Part shown: positions 40,667-64,000 of the stretch, one piece after another
Position numbering within the stretch: position 1 is the stretch's first letter
Layout: each line of letters begins with the position of its first letter
Origin: Amoebidium appalachense
Lineage: Eukaryota; Ichthyosporea
Direction: 5' to 3'
Length of the DNA stretch: 64,000 nucleotides
Assembly (NCBI GenBank): GCA_963693365.1
Contig: CAVNZM010000007.1
Coordinates: 62,001-126,000, forward strand
Position numbers and translations under genes: made by a program
The notes under the pieces: model-generated
What the model saw: the letters and a program-made list of their open reading frames with translations, nothing else
What the model was told of the DNA's origin: nothing
Databases searched by the model: none

Positions 40667-41999
40667 TATGCTATCTATGACTTAGTTTATGAAGGGTGCC
40701 GGCACCTGTATGTATGTGGACGGAAGAACCAAAAAATAAAGCCACTTAAGCAACCTGCTGCCAGTATATGTCTATTTGGTCACTTTCAATAACAGAACTA
40801 GAGTAAATTGTTGTAGAAATCGGGCGAACATTCAAACAACAAAAAACACACAAATTTACAAGAAAGTGGTGGGCCACTGGTGGCTTGTCAACTTGTCAAG
40901 TGGGGCCATGCCCAGAGTTTGTGAGTCGTGACTGTCACTGAAACTTAATCGTGATACTACACCAATGAAAGAGGCATTTGGCACGGTTCTTGAATCTTGA
41001 TTACATGCATTGTCAATTTGTCATTCAAAGTACATATAATGGAGGGGTTTCCTCATCATTAGAAAAACGACCATACGAGATGGTTTGTGGATTTTGCAAA
41101 TAAATAATCGTGGTTAAATATGCTTTACCAAAGTCCCAAGTGCTGAGAATTTTTCCAGTATTTGATAGTCGAAGGAATGGAACTTGAAGGAGCCCACCAA
41201 TCACATCGGATGAGGGAGGTATTGATGAGTCGACGCCGGTATCAACAGTCAGTTAGGTCACCTTAGTTGTAGCATTTGCGCACTTGTAGACATTTGAGCA
41301 CGAGTACGACACTAAAGAATGTGTCTGAAGGTAGGCAAAAAGCAGCTGCAGGTCAAGCTGTAACGAGCTTTGGATGCTTTTATTTTGGATCTTGTATACT
41401 AAATTCATAAAGGCGATTTGGTTTATCGGCCCGGGTTTGCGGGCCATGGCATTCCAAGTACCGGCCAATCGGCTTCAAAGCTCTTTTGATGGCCAACCAA
41501 CGATGGCCTTAGCACAATGTTCCATCCAATCATTGCTTTGCTTTGAAACGATCTTTGATCCCCCAAGATCGTTCTCTTTAGGCCGTGAGCTACCGACTCC
41601 AAGAAAGAAAAATCTGACGTGCTTGCGACGTACATCTGCAGGCGCATCAGAAGTCTCGCTTACTAAACACGCACTTATGAATCATTTCTTTGCTGCCTGC
41701 TGCATGACAGTAATGTGATGTGGCCATCTTGTTGTTGGCGCTGTTACTTCATTGGCAGCCGGCCTACGTGACGGCGTAACACGGGGGCAGATATGGAAAT
41801 TTTAAAGTTATAATAAATAAATAAAAAATTGAACTCCTCTATATTAGATCTGGCACTGGCAGTGGCACTGCCTGGGTCATCGATGACTCATCGATCCTGG
41901 AAGGCTTGCCAAAGTTTGTTGTGTGTGCACGTGTGTACATGTGTGTGGACACGTCACGGTGACTCGGGGAGGTTCGAATTCGGAGCCTCAAAGTGAGAG
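40667..41999. other. AT-richer intergenic region without microsatellites
   Basis: This is the 5' flank of the arrestin-domain gene plus unique sequence. A 114-codon frame (41374-41718, +) and an opposing 74-codon frame (41647-41423, -) overlap. Neither has a recognisable domain. The segment contains the inverted words aaacgatctttgatc and agatcgtt (41548-41575). A decayed mobile element is possible but not shown. Confidence 0.5.
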
Positions 42000-42011
42000 A
42001 TAGTGATCAAT

Positions 42012-42626
<615 letters not shown>

Positions 42627-42769
42627 CGGCGGTGACAGGGGGGCGGGGGGCAGTGTTGCACCGACTTGACTCTGAGTCGTCAGTCGTAGTCGCTGAAATG
42701 GTATAGTCATATAGTCGTAGTCGAGTCGCTGAGGGTGCAAGGTACGACTATAGGCCCCACGACTTTGGG

Positions 42770-43394
42770 TGGGTGGGGAGGGGGGGGGGGGGGGAGGGGG
42801 GGGGGGCCGGCGGGTGGGGGGGGGGGGGGGGGGGGGGAGGGCGGGGGGGGGGGGGCATGCTCATGTGCACAAGTGGGCAATGAAATCCTCATTATGCTCC
42901 GTGTTATATATCCCTTGAGGTGGGCCCCAACGAGGCTGAGCGATATATATTAGCACGCCCACACAGGCATCGATATCCATACGAACACTAGTTTTATTAA
43001 TTAGTGCACCGCGCCAACGGTATGCTTTCATATGTCTGGTAGGTCTTCAACCACACACGTTTGGGCGTTACAGTCATGGAATGCATGTGTGCAGAACTCA
43101 CCCCAGCATGAACACTCGCCGGTAGCATGCAGCTTGCATGCAAGCAGCAGATAAGCAACTCTAATGCTTTCCAGAATTAATGTCCGAATATTCACAGGAG
43201 GCGTCATTGGCCCATCATGTACATGGCGCCCACACCGTGGGTGTATCCTTAGCATGTGCAAATGAAAGTAAAGAGACCACGGTCTACATTGCAGTGAAAA
43301 TGGTGAAGCCGTAGCCTGTGCATGTTGTCAGCTGGGTCAGGAGGCAGACTGTCGAGAACCGACAACAACTGCATTTGATACTCATCAAAAATCG
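42770..43394. other. intergenic spacer
   Basis: G-rich DNA at 42770-42855 is followed by unremarkable sequence to 43394. Nothing coding is supported. Confidence 0.5.
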
Positions 43395-43985
43395 GCAGAT
43401 TTCTGGGTGAATACTGGACGCATGCACAGCTGCAGCTGTAGTCTGTGGGCCCGCGGCCACCCCCCCTCCCCCCCCCCCCCCCCCCCAACCTCCCTCTCCC
43501 CCCTCCCCCCCCCCCTGGAGGGGGCCCCCAAATCCCCCCTCCCGGCCCCCCCCTCCCCCCCCCTTCCCTGCCAATGTATGTGAGGGTGATGGGGAGGGAT
43601 TCCTTGAATACTAGACGCATGCACAGCTGCAGCTGTAGTCTGTGGGCCCGCGGCCACCCCCCCCCCCCCCCCCCACCTCCCTCTCCCCCCCCCCCTTGAG
43701 GGGGCCCCCAAATCCCCCTCCCGGCCCCCCCCCCTCCCCCCCCCTTCCCTGCCAATGTATGTGAGGGTGATGGGGAGGGATTCCTTGAATACTAGACGCA
43801 TGCACAGCTGCAGCTGTAGTCTGTGGGCCCGCGGCCACCCCCCCCCCCCCCCCCACCTCCCTCTCCCCCCCCCCCCTTGAGGGGGCCCCCAAATCCCCCT
43901 CCCGGCCCCCCCCTCCCCCCCCCCACCCTTCCCTGCCAATGTATGTGAGGGTGATGGGGAGGGATTCCTTGAAGGGGGGGGGGGG
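43395..43985. repeat. tandem repeat of about 180-200 bp, three copies, with poly-C cores
   Basis: The segment gcatgcacagctgcagctgt plus agtctgtgggcccgcggcc recurs at about 43420, 43618 and 43799. Between copies are C tracts, gagggggcccccaaatcccc, and ccctgccaatgtatgtgagg. Length differences between copies are mostly in the C tracts. Confidence 0.9.
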
Positions 43986-44457
43986 GGGGGGGGGAGGGGG
44001 GGGGGGCAAATATGTGTGTCAGGTAGCCCATGCACCGTTCATGGTAGAACATACGTATCGGCTGTATTTATCTGTGAGCCTGACCCAGTGGCTCTTATGT
44101 CATCGATATAAAAAGTGATGTGGAAAAGAAAAAGGGAAAAAATAAAAACAAAATAAAAACAAAAATATGAGAGCACATTACATCGAATAACCTCTGGTAG
44201 CGTGCATATGACCTATATTTATAAACAATCATGCACCCCTATTTGCCACGTGGCGTATAACTGTGTGTGCACGTGTGTGTGCATGTACATGTCAACATGC
44301 ACCTATACAGCCACTCAACCCCAATCAATCCTAAACCCGTGTGCCAGCACACGTGCATACCCCCAGGCCCCCCCCCCCCCCCCCCCCCCCCGGGCTCCGT
44401 CAACACTATACAACCCCCCCCCCCCCACCTCCCCCCGTCAACAATTCCTGACACCCC

Positions 44458-59250
<14,793 letters not shown>

Positions 59251-59715
59251 GTTGCCTAAACGTCAGGCCCCACTGGCCACCCACTTAGAAAATGCTTGGC
59301 AGATAACTAACCTACAGACAACGTGCGTAAAATTCTAAAGGGAAAGCGACTACACGCCCAGAACAAGAGAGGAGAGAGAGAATAGGTAGAACAATAAAAC
59401 TTCAGTTGTGTGCGGCGAGTGTTTGATAACTTTGCACTCGTGTGCCTGTGTGCATTCTGGCGGGAAAATGGCGCTAAAGCAGCTATAAATAGACGCCTTC
59501 TGATTTGCTGCAAAGAGGTAGGGCGGGCTAGATCGAGTATCTTGAAAAAATAAAGGGGCTTTTTGATTAGATATTTATCAGCCCATAGACGCTCCACCTA
59601 TGTTCCTGATTACGTGAAAGACCGCGGCCGCGGTCGCAGGCTCTCCACAGATTAGCTGTGTAACAAAAATCATTGATGTATCATGACAGGCCATTTTTTG
59701 TCATTCGGTAGAAAC
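59251..59715. promoter_or_regulatory. compact divergent promoter between SPT16 and the downstream gene
   Basis: Only 465 bp separate the SPT16 start (59250, minus) and the plus-strand ATG at 59716 (gaaacATGGC). Sites seen are GGCGGGAAA at 59459-59467 (exact E2F/DP-type core), TATAAATA at 59484-59491 (plus orientation), and the 16-bp perfect palindrome GACCGCGGCCGCGGTC at 59620-59635. Function of these sites is inferred from sequence only. Confidence 0.55.
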
Positions 59716-63481
<3,766 letters not shown>

Positions 63482-64000
63482 GTACTCTTTGCATCTGTGT
63501 TGCAGCACACACTGCAGCAATAAAAGCTACGCCACCGTGTTTTTGTGTGCTGGTTTGCATGCACACATAGTAAATGTTCCTTACCTTCCCCTGGATGCCT
63601 ATTAGGAAGGGCGATAATAGGGCAGTGATCTCTTGTGCTGATGTGTGGTGGGTCGCCTTTTCCCTTTTGCGGTTGCAAATGGACCAGGACACCCTATGCA
63701 TGTCTTTGTCCCCTGTTCCTTTTCCTGTTTCCACTTGTCCCCCCCCCCCTCCCTCCCCCCCCCCCCCCCCTCCCTCCCCCCCCCCCCTACAACCTTCCAA
63801 CTCCCAAACACCCCTAACCGCCCGTCCCATCCCAAAACTCGGGTGCTGTGAATGACTCCCCTCCCCCCCCCCCCCCCCCCCCCCCCCCTTCTCCCCCCCC
63901 CTCCCAGCCCCGAGAATGGGCTGTGTTTATTACGCTTACCCTTAATTTGTGGGTTGCACTCTGCATCGTAGTATCCACTATAAATGTATACTTCGTTATC
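63482..64000 (+). other. right edge: intronic or 3' DNA with element fragment
   Basis: C tracts lie at 63740-63790 and 63864-63900. From 63908 to the window end, the family words gagaatgggctgtg and gcactctgcatcgtagtatc match the poly(C)-tailed element (most like copy D), sense orientation, cut by the window edge. Confidence 0.6.

Noticed and set aside
41374-41718. 114-codon frame as a transposon-derived protein
   Set aside because: No reverse transcriptase, integrase or transposase motif is visible and there are no terminal repeats; kept only as an unexplained frame.
41960-41990. ggttcgaattcggagcc resembling a tRNA T-arm/B box
   Set aside because: No matching acceptor stem, D-arm or A box could be placed at tRNA distance.

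Overview
The window is 64 kb of an intron-dense eukaryotic nuclear genome. The evidence is two complete many-exon housekeeping genes, GT-AG introns, strong branch-point motifs, Kozak-like starts, no operons, and abundant microsatellites and homopolymers. The exact lineage cannot be resolved by reading. The motifs CTGAC or CTAAC about 10-25 nt upstream of most 3' splice sites recall fungi and several protist groups, while the protein set is pan-eukaryotic. Most of the long open frames in the window are translations of (CA)n, (GT)n, poly-G, poly-C or minisatellite DNA and are not genes.

Layout. 1-2752: 56-bp satellite, poly-G tracts and a degenerate AATATTC repeat. 2753-7916 (+): an unrecognised, multi-exon protein gene. 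7917-12322: low-complexity intergenic DNA. 12323-27591 (+): coatomer beta subunit COPB1, modelled as 21 exons and 958 aa, with a 40-copy 69-bp minisatellite in intron 15. 30091-31103 (+): F-box-like protein. 31798-34281 (+): mitochondrial DUF1279/FAM210-like protein, 4 exons, 201 aa. 35006-40666 (-): arrestin-domain protein, tail to tail with the previous gene. 40667-44457: intergenic. 44458-59250 (-): FACT histone chaperone subunit SPT16, modelled as 25 exons and 1081 aa. 59251-59715: compact divergent promoter. 59716-63481 or beyond (+): an unrecognised helical protein gene with frame breaks, running towards or off the right edge.

The genes are unrelated housekeeping functions (Golgi-ER COPI traffic, chromatin transcription, mitochondrial inner membrane, arrestin and F-box adaptors) and are not a cluster. 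The most unusual content is noncoding. There is a family of dispersed, apparently 5'-truncated elements of up to about 350 bp whose 3' ends run into poly(C) tails. All recognised copies lie in the sense orientation of the host gene, and at least two tails form the pyrimidine tract of a 3' splice site. G homopolymers reach 96 nt. Introns tend to start in (GT)n/(G)n and end in (CA)n/(C)n.
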